Assembly: GCA_016722045.1 (NCBI GenBank)
Contig: JADKGY010000008.1
Location: 124,001-188,000 of the forward strand
Reading direction: 5' to 3'
Source of the DNA: Candidatus Opimibacter skivensis
Lineage (GTDB): Bacteria; Bacteroidota; Bacteroidia; Chitinophagales; Saprospiraceae
DNA length: 64,000 nucleotides
Below the pieces are notes generated by a model. It saw only the letters and a list, made by a program, of their open reading frames with translations. It was not told the DNA's origin and made no database searches. Positions 46,789 through 56,187 of this stretch are shown here, in pieces. Position numbers and translations under genes: made by a program. The number at the start of each line of letters is the position of its first letter. The stretch's first letter is position 1.

Positions 46789-46817
46789 AGACTATATCAT
46801 TATAAAAAACCCAAGAA

Positions 46818-46958
46818 TTAAAAATTCATCATGCCAAAAATAACAGCAAATCTCGTATGTCCGAAAAAGAGTTCAACGGCCAATCCGGCAGAAGTAATAG
46901 AGGTTGATACACTATATCCGGTAGGTTGCCGATAATTTTGAACAAAAAGCGCCCGATT
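46818..46958 (-). pseudogene. possible remnant of an outer-membrane barrel C terminus
   Basis: On the minus strand an open stretch of 46 codons without a start codon ends GHTRFAVIFGMMNF then stop. It reads like the last two strands and turn of a beta-barrel (QNYRQPTGYSVSTS, then AGLAVELFFGH), including the terminal Phe. An in-frame stop directly precedes it and no longer reading frame joins it. I infer a decayed or truncated gene; chance is not excluded. The rest of the 46789-47078 gap shows nothing else convincing. Confidence 0.3.
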
Positions 46959-47078
46959 TTATTTCATTTGCTGTTTCTTTGATAATTATCAGATCCCAAC
47001 ACCGGACAACCTCTCCTCAAATCAGTCGGTCAGTGTAAAGAGCGTATTTTTAGGGCACTAAATCATAAAAATAAAATT

Positions 47079-48134
47079 GTGAATACACATCCCTTTGTAC
47101 CGAGGCTTATGCTTTTGTTGGTGCTGTCCTCTTTCATTTGTTGTAAAAGTAAAAAGGATAGTCCTGCAGCCCTTGCAACAAATGCAGCACCACCAGCGCT
47201 TAGGGTTGAAGGGATGATTGCGTCCAGTCAGTCACTCAGTGCCAATATCGAAGTGCCGGGGACCATCCTTGCATTTGAGACCACCGAAATCCACCCTGAA
47301 GTATCCGGCCGCCTTGTCAGTCTAAACATAAAGGAAGGCACAAACGTATCTCAGGGTGCTCTTTTAGCAAAACTTTATGATGGAGATCTCCAGGCCCAAA
47401 TGCGCAAACTGGATGTACAACTAAAAATCGCGGATCAAACCGAAAAGCGCCAGGCAGAATTATTAAAAATTCAGGGTATCAGTCAGCAGGAGTATGATCT
47501 AAGCTTACTGGAGGTACAAAGCCTCAAAGCGGATAAAGATATTGTTCAGGAAAGTATCAGAAAGACTGAAATCAAGGCGCCCTTCAGCGGAAAATTAGGG
47601 TTGAAAAATGTAAGCCCCGGGGCATATGTTACTCCATCGACTGTGATGACAAGTATCAGCCAGGTCAACAAACTTAAAATACAGTTTAATGTCCCTGAGC
47701 GATACGGATCACGCTTAAAAAACGGACTTACTATTTCATTTACAGTGGATGGATCATCTACGACGTTCACAGCAAATATTATAGCCACCGAAATTGAAAT
47801 CGATGAGAATACAAGAAGTCTCGCGGTAAGAGCACTTGTCAATCAGCAGGACAAAGTCCTGATTCCCGGAACATTTGCAAAAGTGAAAATTGTATTAGGA
47901 GAAAATGCTAACGCACTCCTTGTGCCGAATGACGCCATATTGCCGCTCGGAAGAAAAAAACAAATCTACCTGTATAAAGCAGGAAAGGGTATGCCGACGG
48001 ATATCACCACAGGTGTGCGTGACAGCACAAACTTAGAAGTAGTAAGCGGATTGAAATTGGGTGACACAGTGATTACATCCGGAATTCTTTTTCTGAGACC
48101 AGGAATCAACGTGGAGCTTTCGAAGATAAAGTGA
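47079..48134 (+). CDS. RND efflux periplasmic adaptor (membrane fusion protein)
   Basis: A 351-residue HlyD/AcrA-type adaptor, probably a lipoprotein (LVLSSFICC lipobox). I keep the GTG start at 47079; ATG 47109 would remove the charged n-region. The lipoyl half-motif EIHPEVSGRLVSLNIKEGTNVSQGALLAKL is followed by a short helical hairpin (about 105-160), the second lipoyl half IKAPFSGKLGLKNVSPGAYV, and the beta-barrel and membrane-proximal domains. It bridges the inner-membrane pump and TolC channel. The four-helix-bundle insertion separates it from its permease. Confidence 0.92.
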   Translation: MNTHPFVPRLMLLLVLSSFICCKSKKDSPAALATNAAPPALRVEGMIASSQSLSANIEVPGTILAFETTEIHPEVSGRLVSLNIKEGTNVSQGALLAKLYDGDLQAQMRKLDVQLKIADQTEKRQAELLKIQGISQQEYDLSLLEVQSLKADKDIVQESIRKTEIKAPFSGKLGLKNVSPGAYVTPSTVMTSISQVNKLKIQFNVPERYGSRLKNGLTISFTVDGSSTTFTANIIATEIEIDENTRSLAVRALVNQQDKVLIPGTFAKVKIVLGENANALLVPNDAILPLGRKKQIYLYKAGKGMPTDITTGVRDSTNLEVVSGLKLGDTVITSGILFLRPGINVELSKIK

Positions 48135-48696
48135 GTTGTGAGAGTTGTGAGTTGTGAGAAAGGAGATGGCCATACTCAACTTAGAAAAATAATTAGTGCG
48201 TAGTTGAAAATTTAACATAAAAAATGGGAATAAATTACTGGTTCGAGACATTTAGAAGGGATAAAAATTCCTTTCACAATGAAAAATCAAAAATCATGTT
48301 CCTGAAATTAGCACATACGAATTTGGATGTTTACAAATATTCTTATGCACTGATCCTTGAAGCCTACAGGGTGACTAAAATTCTTCCTGCTGATGAGCGA
48401 TTTAATCTGGTGAGTCAACTTCGACGGGCGGCACTTTCTGTTCATTTGAATATTGCAGAAGGAAGCTCAAGAAAATCTATGGGTGAAAGAAAACGATTTT
48501 ACGAAATTGCACGTGGTTCCTTAATTGAAGTAGATACTGCCATCGGAGTTGCTTTTGGATTGGAATATGTAACATTGGATCAAGTTGGCAAACTTGGAGA
48601 GGTTATCATTAATTCATTTAAAGTCTTAACGGGATTGATAGACAAGAATAAAGCCGACAATGATTAGTTACTCACAACTCACAACTGACAACTGAC
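48133..48696. mobile_element. IVS/S23-like insertion bounded by inverted repeats
   Basis: The left arm (48133-48158, GAGTTGTGA-type repeats) and right arm (48671-48696, CTCACAACT then GACAACTGAC) are inverted copies; 16 bases, CTCACAACTCACAACT, match exactly. Between them is one gene for a four-helix-bundle protein. The unit sits exactly between the stop of the RND adaptor and the ATG of the permease, which are normally adjacent. Intervening sequences in 23S rRNA genes have the same design: complementary arms around an S23 gene. The arms touch both neighbouring genes. Confidence 0.55.
48296..48667 (+). CDS. four-helix-bundle protein (S23/IVS, bAvd-like)
   Basis: About 123 residues from ATG 48296; an upstream in-frame ATG at 48224 would add 24 poorly fitting residues. 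It has the family pattern LDVYKYSYALILEAY, then FNLVSQLRRAALSVHLNIAEGSSRKSMGERKRFYEIARGSLIEVDTA in segments, then a C-terminal helix. The family comprises proteins encoded in 23S rRNA intervening sequences and the accessory Avd proteins of diversity-generating retroelements. No reverse transcriptase or variable repeat is here. It is probably cargo or a helper of a small mobile unit (inference). Confidence 0.85.
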   Translation: MFLKLAHTNLDVYKYSYALILEAYRVTKILPADERFNLVSQLRRAALSVHLNIAEGSSRKSMGERKRFYEIARGSLIEVDTAIGVAFGLEYVTLDQVGKLGEVIINSFKVLTGLIDKNKADND

Positions 48697-48697
48697 A

Positions 48698-51600
48698 ATG
48701 AATCTCTCCGAACTAAGCCTGAGGCGCCCTGTCCTCGCAGTTGTGTGTTCCATTGTAATCGTGATCTTCGGTGCGATCGGATTTAAGTTTTTAAGTGTGC
48801 GTGAGTATCCGGCTATCGATCCGGCTGTGATCAACATAAAGACTTCCTATGTGGGTGCCAATGCGGATATCATAGAGCAGCAAATAACAGAGCCACTTGA
48901 AAAGGTAGTCAATGGAGTTCAGGGCGTAAAAAATATTACAAGCACAAGCGCACAAGGCAGCAGTAACATTACGGTTGAGTTTGAACTTGGTGTTGATCTT
49001 GAGCAAGCGGCTAATGATGTACGTGATAAAGTTTCTCAGGCGGTAGGCAACCTGCCGCAGGATATTGATGCTCCACCGACTGTATCTAAATCGGACTCAG
49101 ATTCAGATCCGATAGTTTTTCTTCAGATCCAAAGTGAGAGCAAAGGGTTGATGCAACTGACGGATTATGCAGAGAATGTGGTTCAGGAAAGATTGCAAAC
49201 CGTACCGGGGGTGAGTGCCGTCAATGTCCTGGGTCAGCGGTATTCGATGAGGATGTGGATCGATCCTTCAAAGCTTGTAGCCCACCAACTGACTATATCA
49301 GATATTAAAACTGCGCTTGATCGTGAAAACATTGAGTTGCCCGGCGGAAAAATCCGCGGTAATGAAACACAGCTCATTATTAAAACCTATGGCAAACTCA
49401 CAACACCAGAAGAATTTAATAATCTGATCCTGCGTGAGGACAACAATGGTGTTGTACGATTCAGTGATGTAGGTTATGCTGAGCTAGGTCCCGAGAACGA
49501 AGAAACATCTTCGCGAAAGAATAATGTCCCCTCTGTTAATATTGCCATCGTTGCACAACCGGGAAGCAATCAGATTGAAATCGTAGATGAGATTTACAAG
49601 CGGCTTGCTGAGATCAAGAAGGAGATGCCTGCCGATATACTACTCGAGATCGGGTATGACAGGACTATATTTGTGCGCAATGCCATCAGTGTTGTAAAGG
49701 ACACTTTGTTTATCGCTATTCTGCTGGTGGTCGTGATTATCTTTCTTTTCTTCAGGGAATGGACGATGGCGATCAGGCCGCTGATTGATATTCCGGTTTC
49801 ATTGATCGGTGCTGTGTTTATCATGTATGTCATGGGCTTTTCTATCAATGTGCTCACGCTTCTTGCCATTGTACTTGCGACAGGACTGGTCGTCGATGAT
49901 GGCATCGTCGTGACGGAGAATATATTTAAGAAGATGGAGCAGGGCATGAACAAATACAAGGCCGCATTGGAAGGCTCGAAAGAAATTTTTTTCGCTGTTG
50001 TCGCCACATCTTTTACGCTTGCCATTGTTTTTTTACCCATCATATTCCTGCAGGGTTTTGTCGGAAAGCTATTTCGCGAATTTGGAATCGTTCTGGCAGG
50101 TGCAGTGTTGATATCAGCGTTTGTCTCGCTTACACTTACGCCGGTGCTTAATATTTATCTCACACGCAAGGGTGGTCACAAACATTCACGGTTTTACACA
50201 TTTACGGAACCTTTTTTTGTAGGAATGGAGAGATTGTATCGTGCATCGTTGAATGGATTTATACGGGTCAGATGGATTGCGTTCGTCATTATATTAGGTT
50301 GTGTGGGGATCATTTATTTTATTGGAAAAACCATTCCGTCTGAGCTTGCACCAATGGAAGATCGTAATCGTGTCAGAGCCAGTCTGACGGGTCCGGAAGG
50401 AGCTGATTTTGATTTTACAAGTCGGGTCACTTATGATATCACACAGGCCTTAATGGATTCTATTCCCGAAAAAGATGTGGTTCTTTCTTTTGCTCCCGGA
50501 TTCTTTGGATCACAGAGCAGTAATGCATCATTTATAGGCATGGGATTAAAGCCTTCGGACCAAAGGCAGCGGTCGCAGGACCAGGTCGCACAACAAATGA
50601 GTCGGATGTTTAAGCGATATAATAATGTTCGTGTATTTGCTATACAGGAACAAACGATTACGGTTGGTCTTGGAGGTCGTGGATCATTTCCTGTTCAGTT
50701 TGTATTGCAGAACCTCAATTTTGATAAACTTAAAGAAAAGCTCCCTCAATTTATGGACGAGGTGAGAAAGAGTAGTGTGTTTCAGGGGTTTGATTCGAAT
50801 CTTAAATTCAATCAACCTGAATTGCAAATACGGATTGAGCGTCTCCGGGCCAATGAACTTGGCGTATCTGTCCTTGATGTGAACAATACTCTTCAGCTGG
50901 CGCTTAGTGGTCGCAAGTTTGGCTATTTCATCATGAATGGTAAACAATACCAGGTGATCGGTCAGGTAGAGCGGATAAACCGTGATGATCCACTGGATCT
51001 GAAATCATTTTTTGTCAGAAACAATCGCGGAGAATTGATCCAGCTTGACAACCTGGTGACGATGGAAGAGGTGGCCAACCCACCTACTATTTTCCACTTC
51101 AACCGATTTAAGAGCGCCACTATCCAGGCAGGGCTTGCACCAGGTAAAACAATCGGTGACGGAATAGCAGAAATGCAAAGAATCACCGGAATGGTCCTTG
51201 ATGAATCGTTTACGACTTCATTGGCAGGGGCATCCAGAGACTTTGCAGAAAGTTCATCGAACACATCATTTGCATTCCTTCTTGCACTTGTTCTTATTTT
51301 CCTTGTGCTTGCTGCTCAGTTTGAAAGCTTTGTGGATCCGATCATCATCATGATTACAGTTCCACTTGCATTAGCGGGGGCTGTATTGAGCATGTATTTA
51401 TTTCACCAGACACTTAATATCTTTTCACAGATCGGGATCATCATGCTCATCGGGCTTGTCACGAAAAATGGAATTCTGATCGTGGAATTTGCCAATCAAA
51501 AACGCAGAAAAGGGGAAAATAAAATACCGGCCGCTGTAGATGCTGCTGTAGCAAGGCTTCGTCCTATTCTCATGACGACACTTGCCACAACGCTGGGTGC

Positions 51601-51811
51601 ACTTCCTATTGCATTGGCGTTTGGTTCGGGAGGAAACAGCAGGATTCCACTAGGGATAGTGATTGTCGGTGGGATGTTATTCGCGTTGATTCTGACGTTA
51701 TTTGTAGTACCGGCACTCTATTCCTATTTATCTTCTAAAAAAAGTGTGGATAAATTTGATTCACGCATCGCGGAAGCTGATGTTCCGGTAGAACACATGC
51801 TCAAAAGTTAG
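48698..51811 (+). CDS. RND efflux transporter permease (AcrB/MexB family)
   Basis: A 1037-residue inner-membrane proton antiporter with 12 predicted helices in two halves, each with a large periplasmic loop. The N-terminal LRRPVLAVVCSIVIVIFG and EYPAIDPAVINIKTSYVGA are typical of HAE1-type pumps. The proton-relay motif TGLVVDDGIVVTENI (about residue 393) is intact, as is the C-terminal LVTKNGILIVEFANQ. It works with the adaptor upstream and TolC downstream to expel drugs or other amphiphiles; the substrate cannot be inferred. The start codon lies two bases from the insertion-like inverted repeat. Confidence 0.94.
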   Translation: MNLSELSLRRPVLAVVCSIVIVIFGAIGFKFLSVREYPAIDPAVINIKTSYVGANADIIEQQITEPLEKVVNGVQGVKNITSTSAQGSSNITVEFELGVDLEQAANDVRDKVSQAVGNLPQDIDAPPTVSKSDSDSDPIVFLQIQSESKGLMQLTDYAENVVQERLQTVPGVSAVNVLGQRYSMRMWIDPSKLVAHQLTISDIKTALDRENIELPGGKIRGNETQLIIKTYGKLTTPEEFNNLILREDNNGVVRFSDVGYAELGPENEETSSRKNNVPSVNIAIVAQPGSNQIEIVDEIYKRLAEIKKEMPADILLEIGYDRTIFVRNAISVVKDTLFIAILLVVVIIFLFFREWTMAIRPLIDIPVSLIGAVFIMYVMGFSINVLTLLAIVLATGLVVDDGIVVTENIFKKMEQGMNKYKAALEGSKEIFFAVVATSFTLAIVFLPIIFLQGFVGKLFREFGIVLAGAVLISAFVSLTLTPVLNIYLTRKGGHKHSRFYTFTEPFFVGMERLYRASLNGFIRVRWIAFVIILGCVGIIYFIGKTIPSELAPMEDRNRVRASLTGPEGADFDFTSRVTYDITQALMDSIPEKDVVLSFAPGFFGSQSSNASFIGMGLKPSDQRQRSQDQVAQQMSRMFKRYNNVRVFAIQEQTITVGLGGRGSFPVQFVLQNLNFDKLKEKLPQFMDEVRKSSVFQGFDSNLKFNQPELQIRIERLRANELGVSVLDVNNTLQLALSGRKFGYFIMNGKQYQVIGQVERINRDDPLDLKSFFVRNNRGELIQLDNLVTMEEVANPPTIFHFNRFKSATIQAGLAPGKTIGDGIAEMQRITGMVLDESFTTSLAGASRDFAESSSNTSFAFLLALVLIFLVLAAQFESFVDPIIIMITVPLALAGAVLSMYLFHQTLNIFSQIGIIMLIGLVTKNGILIVEFANQKRRKGENKIPAAVDAAVARLRPILMTTLATTLGALPIALAFGSGGNSRIPLGIVIVGGMLFALILTLFVVPALYSYLSSKKSVDKFDSRIAEADVPVEHMLKS

Positions 51812-51842
51812 CGGTTCATTTTATAAACCTTAATAATTTTCT

Positions 51843-53207
51843 GTGAAGAATAATACGAGTAAGAATATTTTTATAAGACGGTGCATTCTTTCTGCCATTC
51901 TATTTTTAGGTGCATTTCAAATGCAGGCACAGACATTGCTCACACTTGATGATGCCATTGCTGCGGCACTTAAAAACAACTACGATATCATCCTTGCCAA
52001 AAACGACTCTGCAGTCGCGGCACTTGACTATGAATACCGGAATGCAGTATTTCTGCCCAGGGTTAATGGAACACTTGGTACAAACTGGACCAATAATAAT
52101 CAGAAGCAGAAATTTTCGACCGGCAACGACCGTGAAGGAAATGTAGCTACTGACAATATCAGCGCTGCCATCAATTTAAACTGGACACTTTTCGATGGGC
52201 TGAAAATGTTTGTCACACGTAAAAAAGCAGAAGACTACATAAGGCTTGGTGAACTTGAGATAAAAAACCAGGTGATCAATACTGTCGCAGAAGTAGTCAA
52301 TACATATTATAATATCGTCCGGCAGAAACAACAACTCAGGGCTGTTGAAGAACAAATGAGCATCAGCCAAACCCGGGTTGACCTTTCACAGCGAAAATTG
52401 GAAATCGGTGTTGGGGCGAAGCCTGAATTATTGCAGAGCCAGGTGGATCTCAATGCCCAGAAAGCTGCGCAATTACAACAACTAACCTATATCGTTCAAT
52501 TGAAAGATCAGCTCAATCACCTGATCAATCCCCCACGTTTAAATGAACAACCCAATCCTTTTTCCACAGCATATGAAGTGAGTGATACTATTCCGATCGA
52601 TACACTCATCACTATTGATGAAATACAGGAAGGCCTGGTGCATGGAAGCCCGCTTCTCGGCCTCGCACAGAAAAATGTTGAAATCGCAGGGCTTGAGTTA
52701 AAAGAATTAAAGGCGGACCGATATCCGATTGTACAATTTAATGGAGCGTATAATTTTTCGCGTACGAGCAATAACATCGCAGTGAATCCTGCGCTTCCCA
52801 TATTTAATCGTAACCGGGGGCTTAATTACGGCTTCACCGCCTCGATCCCCATTCTCAACTACCGCAACACATCTCGTTTGATACATCAGGCTGAGCTGAA
52901 TATCGGATTTCAGCAGCTATTGTATGACAATCAAAATGCACTTCTTCACCTTGATGTACTGACAGCATATCATGATTATCAACTGGAGAAACAATCGCTC
53001 AGCCTTGAAGAAGATAATATCCTGCTGGCACACGAGAATGTCAACATCATTCTTGAGCTGTACAGGCTGGGATCATCCACATATCTTCAGCTCCGCGAAG
53101 CACAAAAGAGTCTCGAAGATGCATACAACAGATTGATAGCAGCCAGGTACAATACGAAGCTGGCCGAGACGGAGCTGTTGAGATTGAAGGGGGAAATAGT
53201 AAGGTAG
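51843..53207 (+). CDS. TolC-family outer-membrane efflux channel
   Basis: 454 residues, GTG start, signal peptide to about residue 30 (FQMQAQ). Two repeated halves of long amphipathic helices (about 150-230 and 375-450) alternate with beta-strand segments, the pattern of OEP/TolC channels (LTLDDAIAAALKNNYDI at the mature N terminus; LREAQKSLEDAYNRLIAARYN near the end). It lies 31 bp after the permease and completes the tripartite efflux operon, which ends at a strong Rho-independent terminator. Confidence 0.93.
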   Translation: MKNNTSKNIFIRRCILSAILFLGAFQMQAQTLLTLDDAIAAALKNNYDIILAKNDSAVAALDYEYRNAVFLPRVNGTLGTNWTNNNQKQKFSTGNDREGNVATDNISAAINLNWTLFDGLKMFVTRKKAEDYIRLGELEIKNQVINTVAEVVNTYYNIVRQKQQLRAVEEQMSISQTRVDLSQRKLEIGVGAKPELLQSQVDLNAQKAAQLQQLTYIVQLKDQLNHLINPPRLNEQPNPFSTAYEVSDTIPIDTLITIDEIQEGLVHGSPLLGLAQKNVEIAGLELKELKADRYPIVQFNGAYNFSRTSNNIAVNPALPIFNRNRGLNYGFTASIPILNYRNTSRLIHQAELNIGFQQLLYDNQNALLHLDVLTAYHDYQLEKQSLSLEEDNILLAHENVNIILELYRLGSSTYLQLREAQKSLEDAYNRLIAARYNTKLAETELLRLKGEIVR

Positions 53208-53238
53208 ACATTCCAAACCTTTATGTAAATTTCACCTT

Positions 53239-53260
53239 CGCAACAACGTGTTGCGTTTTT
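53239..53260 (+). terminator. Rho-independent terminator of the RND operon
   Basis: A perfect 7-bp stem, CGCAACA (53239-53245) and TGTTGCG (53249-53255), with a 3-nt loop, followed by five Ts. It lies 31 bp after the TolC-family stop codon and 25 bp before the TonB-dependent receptor start, so it may also act in the receptor leader. Confidence 0.8.
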
Positions 53261-53285
53261 CAAAACGCTCCTTAAATCTCCAACT

Positions 53286-55970
53286 ATGAAAAAATTATTT
53301 CTTGTATGGCTTACCATGCTTCTTCTTGGACATGTTTCCGCGCAGTTTTCTGTATCAGGTACACTTACCAATGAGGTTGGCGAACCACTAGTCGGTGTCA
53401 ACATCTCCGAAAAGGGAACAATCAAAGGGACTGTATCAGACTACAACGGCATGTATCATATCACTGTGGCCAATGGCAATGCCATTTTGATCTTTAGCTA
53501 TGTTGGTTATGAAACGCTTGAAATGAATGTTTCGGGTACCTCAGAGATCAATGTAGTCATGACGGAGGGCGTGTCCCTGGGCGAAGTGCAGATAGTAGGA
53601 TCACGCAGTTATAAAAGATCGGTTGCTGATTCACCTGTACCAGTCGATGTGATCGATGTAGCCGATCTGGCCAGCAGCAATGGAAAAGCTGAAATCAACC
53701 AGATCCTTGAATATGCAGCCCCCTCTTTTAACGCAACAAAACAATCGGGTTCGGATGGAGCAGATCACATTGATCCGGCATCATTGCGTGGTCTTGGTCC
53801 TGACCAGACACTTGTGTTGATCAACGGAAAGCGACGTCATCAGTCGTCACTCATCAATGTGTTTGGTACAAGGGGCCGTGGCAATACAGGGACCGACTTA
53901 AATGCTATCCCTGCATCTGCGATTAAGAGGATTGAAATATTACGTGATGGATCTTCGGCACAATATGGTTCGGATGCTATCGCAGGCGTCATGAATATTG
54001 TATTGAATGATCAGACCGAAGGATTATCAGGGGGCCTGACCTATGGTGCCTATACCACGAGTGTAGGACAAGGCTATGCGGAGAAAGCTGGTGATGTCCT
54101 CTATAATGTTGATGGTAAAAACAGGTTAGATAGTATCAACAAAAGCTTTGATGGCAATACGGTCAAACTTGATCTGAATTATGGACTTCCACTTGGAGAC
54201 AAAGGCGGCTTTGCTAATATAACTACAGAATATCTTTCTAAAGAAAGGACATTGAGACCAGGATGGTCGTGGCGTAAAGGATATGGTAGTGCTGCGATCG
54301 ATGGATTTAATTTCATGGTCAACAGCTCTGTTCCGATCGGCGAATCAACTGAGGTGTATGCATTTGGCGGACGCAATTTCCGCGATACGGATGCCTTCGC
54401 ATTTTCAAGAAGCAGTTATGCTGATGGAGACAACAGATCTGTGCCGAGTCTTTATCCAAATGGATTCACACCCCATATTACTTCGATCATCACAGATGTA
54501 TCTGCTTGCGCGGGCATACGACACACGATGGCCAATGGATGGAAAGTTGATTTAAGTAATACATATGGAAAAAATCTCTTTCACTATTATATCAAAGGCA
54601 CTGACAATGCTTCATTGAAATCCGCATCACCTACTGATTTTGATGCGGGAGGACATAGCTTGTCAATGAATGTCACCGGCCTGGATTTCAGTAAATATTT
54701 TAAAGACATTGCTTCTGGATTTAACCTGGCCTATGGACTTGAATACAGAACAGAAAATTTTCAAATCTTTTCAGGAGAAGAAGCATCTTATGCCGTGTAT
54801 GACTCAACAGGTCGGGCTGTCACTGATCCGGTTCATCAATCCGTCGCTACAGATTCTAATGGTGATGCACTGCCTGGTGGATCACAAGGATTTCCGGGAT
54901 ACAGTCCAGGCAATGTTGTAGACAGAGGACGCACCAATATAGGCGTCTATGTCGATGGTGAAGTTGATATCACAAATGCATTTCTGGTGGGCGCGGCATT
55001 GAGGTATGAAAAGTATAGTGACTTTGGAAAAACATTTGATTTCAAAGTGACCAGCAGATATAAGTTTAGTGATAAGTTTTCTTTGAGGGGATCCTTGTCA
55101 ACAGGATTCAGGGCACCGTCGTTAGCACAAATACATTACAATCTCATCTTCAATAATATCGTAGGTGGATTGTCAGTACCATCATTGTTGGCATCCAATA
55201 CAAGCACAGTCACAAAGGCATTTGGCATCGGCCCGTTAAAAGAAGAAACAGCGCTTAATGCAAGTCTTGGGTTTACCTTTTCAACAGGAGGGTTTAGTGC
55301 GACTGTAGATGGATATTCTATTGCAGTAGATGACAGAATTGTATTGACGGACAATTTTGATGCATCCGGATTGGGATTGGGAGTTGATGTAGCGCAGTTC
55401 TTTGCCAATGGCGTGGATACAAGGACAACGGGTCTTGATATCGTACTTGGATACCGTACTTATTTCAGAAACAGTATTCTGAACATTGGTCTTGTGGGCA
55501 ATTTAAACAAGCTTGAAATTGATAAAATCAACAATGGCAAACTGAATGAATTTACATTCTTCTCGCCTTATTCAAGAGCATATCTCATCGCAGCAGCGCC
55601 TGATTACAAATTTGGATTGAATATCAGCTTGTCGACGTCAAGATTTGATTTTGGTATCAATGCTACCCAATTTAGTGAAGTGCAGATACAGGATGACCAT
55701 TGGTTAGATACACCTGCGACTACTCAGGCAGAAGCGGATGCGGTCACAGCTATTGCTACAGACACCTACGATGCAGCACTCACCGTTGATCTCAATATTG
55801 GATATAGAATTACGGACAAATTGAAAATTACCGTTGGAGGAAACAACATTTTAAATACATACCCTACGCCCCAGTTTGATGGGTGGACTGATCAGGGAGG
55901 ATTTTCGGATTCAGTGCAGATGGGATCGGATGGGGGATTTTATTTTGTACGGTTAGGATTTAAACTTTAA
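53286..55970 (+). CDS. TonB-dependent receptor
   Basis: An 894-residue outer-membrane transporter. A signal peptide (to about residue 20) is followed by a carboxypeptidase-regulatory-like domain (SGTLTNEVGEPLVGVNISEKG, residues about 24-100), a plug domain (about 110-240; LRGLGPDQTLVLINGKRR, IEILRDGSSAQYGSDAIAGVMNIVL) and a 22-strand barrel ending FYFVRLGFKL. No SusD-like partner follows, so it is not a classical SusCD pair. The next genes are gluconokinase and gluconate permease, so uptake of a sugar acid or related carbohydrate is possible (inference). A 9-bp repeat array starts immediately after the stop. Confidence 0.94.
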   Translation: MKKLFLVWLTMLLLGHVSAQFSVSGTLTNEVGEPLVGVNISEKGTIKGTVSDYNGMYHITVANGNAILIFSYVGYETLEMNVSGTSEINVVMTEGVSLGEVQIVGSRSYKRSVADSPVPVDVIDVADLASSNGKAEINQILEYAAPSFNATKQSGSDGADHIDPASLRGLGPDQTLVLINGKRRHQSSLINVFGTRGRGNTGTDLNAIPASAIKRIEILRDGSSAQYGSDAIAGVMNIVLNDQTEGLSGGLTYGAYTTSVGQGYAEKAGDVLYNVDGKNRLDSINKSFDGNTVKLDLNYGLPLGDKGGFANITTEYLSKERTLRPGWSWRKGYGSAAIDGFNFMVNSSVPIGESTEVYAFGGRNFRDTDAFAFSRSSYADGDNRSVPSLYPNGFTPHITSIITDVSACAGIRHTMANGWKVDLSNTYGKNLFHYYIKGTDNASLKSASPTDFDAGGHSLSMNVTGLDFSKYFKDIASGFNLAYGLEYRTENFQIFSGEEASYAVYDSTGRAVTDPVHQSVATDSNGDALPGGSQGFPGYSPGNVVDRGRTNIGVYVDGEVDITNAFLVGAALRYEKYSDFGKTFDFKVTSRYKFSDKFSLRGSLSTGFRAPSLAQIHYNLIFNNIVGGLSVPSLLASNTSTVTKAFGIGPLKEETALNASLGFTFSTGGFSATVDGYSIAVDDRIVLTDNFDASGLGLGVDVAQFFANGVDTRTTGLDIVLGYRTYFRNSILNIGLVGNLNKLEIDKINNGKLNEFTFFSPYSRAYLIAAAPDYKFGLNISLSTSRFDFGINATQFSEVQIQDDHWLDTPATTQAEADAVTAIATDTYDAALTVDLNIGYRITDKLKITVGGNNILNTYPTPQFDGWTDQGGFSDSVQMGSDGGFYFVRLGFKL

Positions 55971-56051
55971 AAGGCGGAAAAGGCGGAAAAGGCGGAAGAG
56001 GCGGAAGAGGCAGAAGGGGTAGAAAAGGCAGAAGAGGCAGAAAAGGCGGAA
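55971..56051 (+). repeat. nine 9-bp purine-rich tandem repeats after the TonB receptor
   Basis: Nine units of the form RAGGCRGAA (one is GGGGTAGAA) begin at the base after the receptor stop codon and run in the same frame. Read through the stop they would encode Lys-Ala-Glu, Glu-Ala-Glu and similar triplets, then DVRG and a stop. The array is almost pure purine on the plus strand. Confidence 0.9.
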
Positions 56052-56098
56052 GATGTAAGAGGATAAATTCTAATTATAAAGAAACTGATTGTGATTGC

Positions 56099-56133
56099 AA
56101 ATGCCGGGGGTTTTAACCTGGCATTTGTTTTTT
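56099..56133 (+). terminator. Rho-independent terminator of the TonB receptor gene
   Basis: AAATGCC (56099-56105) pairs with GGCATTT (56120-56126), with GGTT/AACC pairing inside the loop, followed by GTTTTTT. It lies about 130 bp past the receptor stop and separates that gene from gluconokinase. Confidence 0.8.
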
Positions 56134-56187
56134 CAAATAAGGAATAAAAAGGAAAACGGTTAATTCGTTAAAGGAATTAAATCTTAA

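Noticed and set aside
48296..48667. Diversity-generating retroelement accessory protein
   Set aside because: The protein family includes Avd, but no reverse transcriptase, template repeat or variable repeat is present.
53286..55970. SusC/SusD polysaccharide utilisation pair
   Set aside because: The receptor has a SusC-like N-terminal domain but no SusD-like lipoprotein follows.
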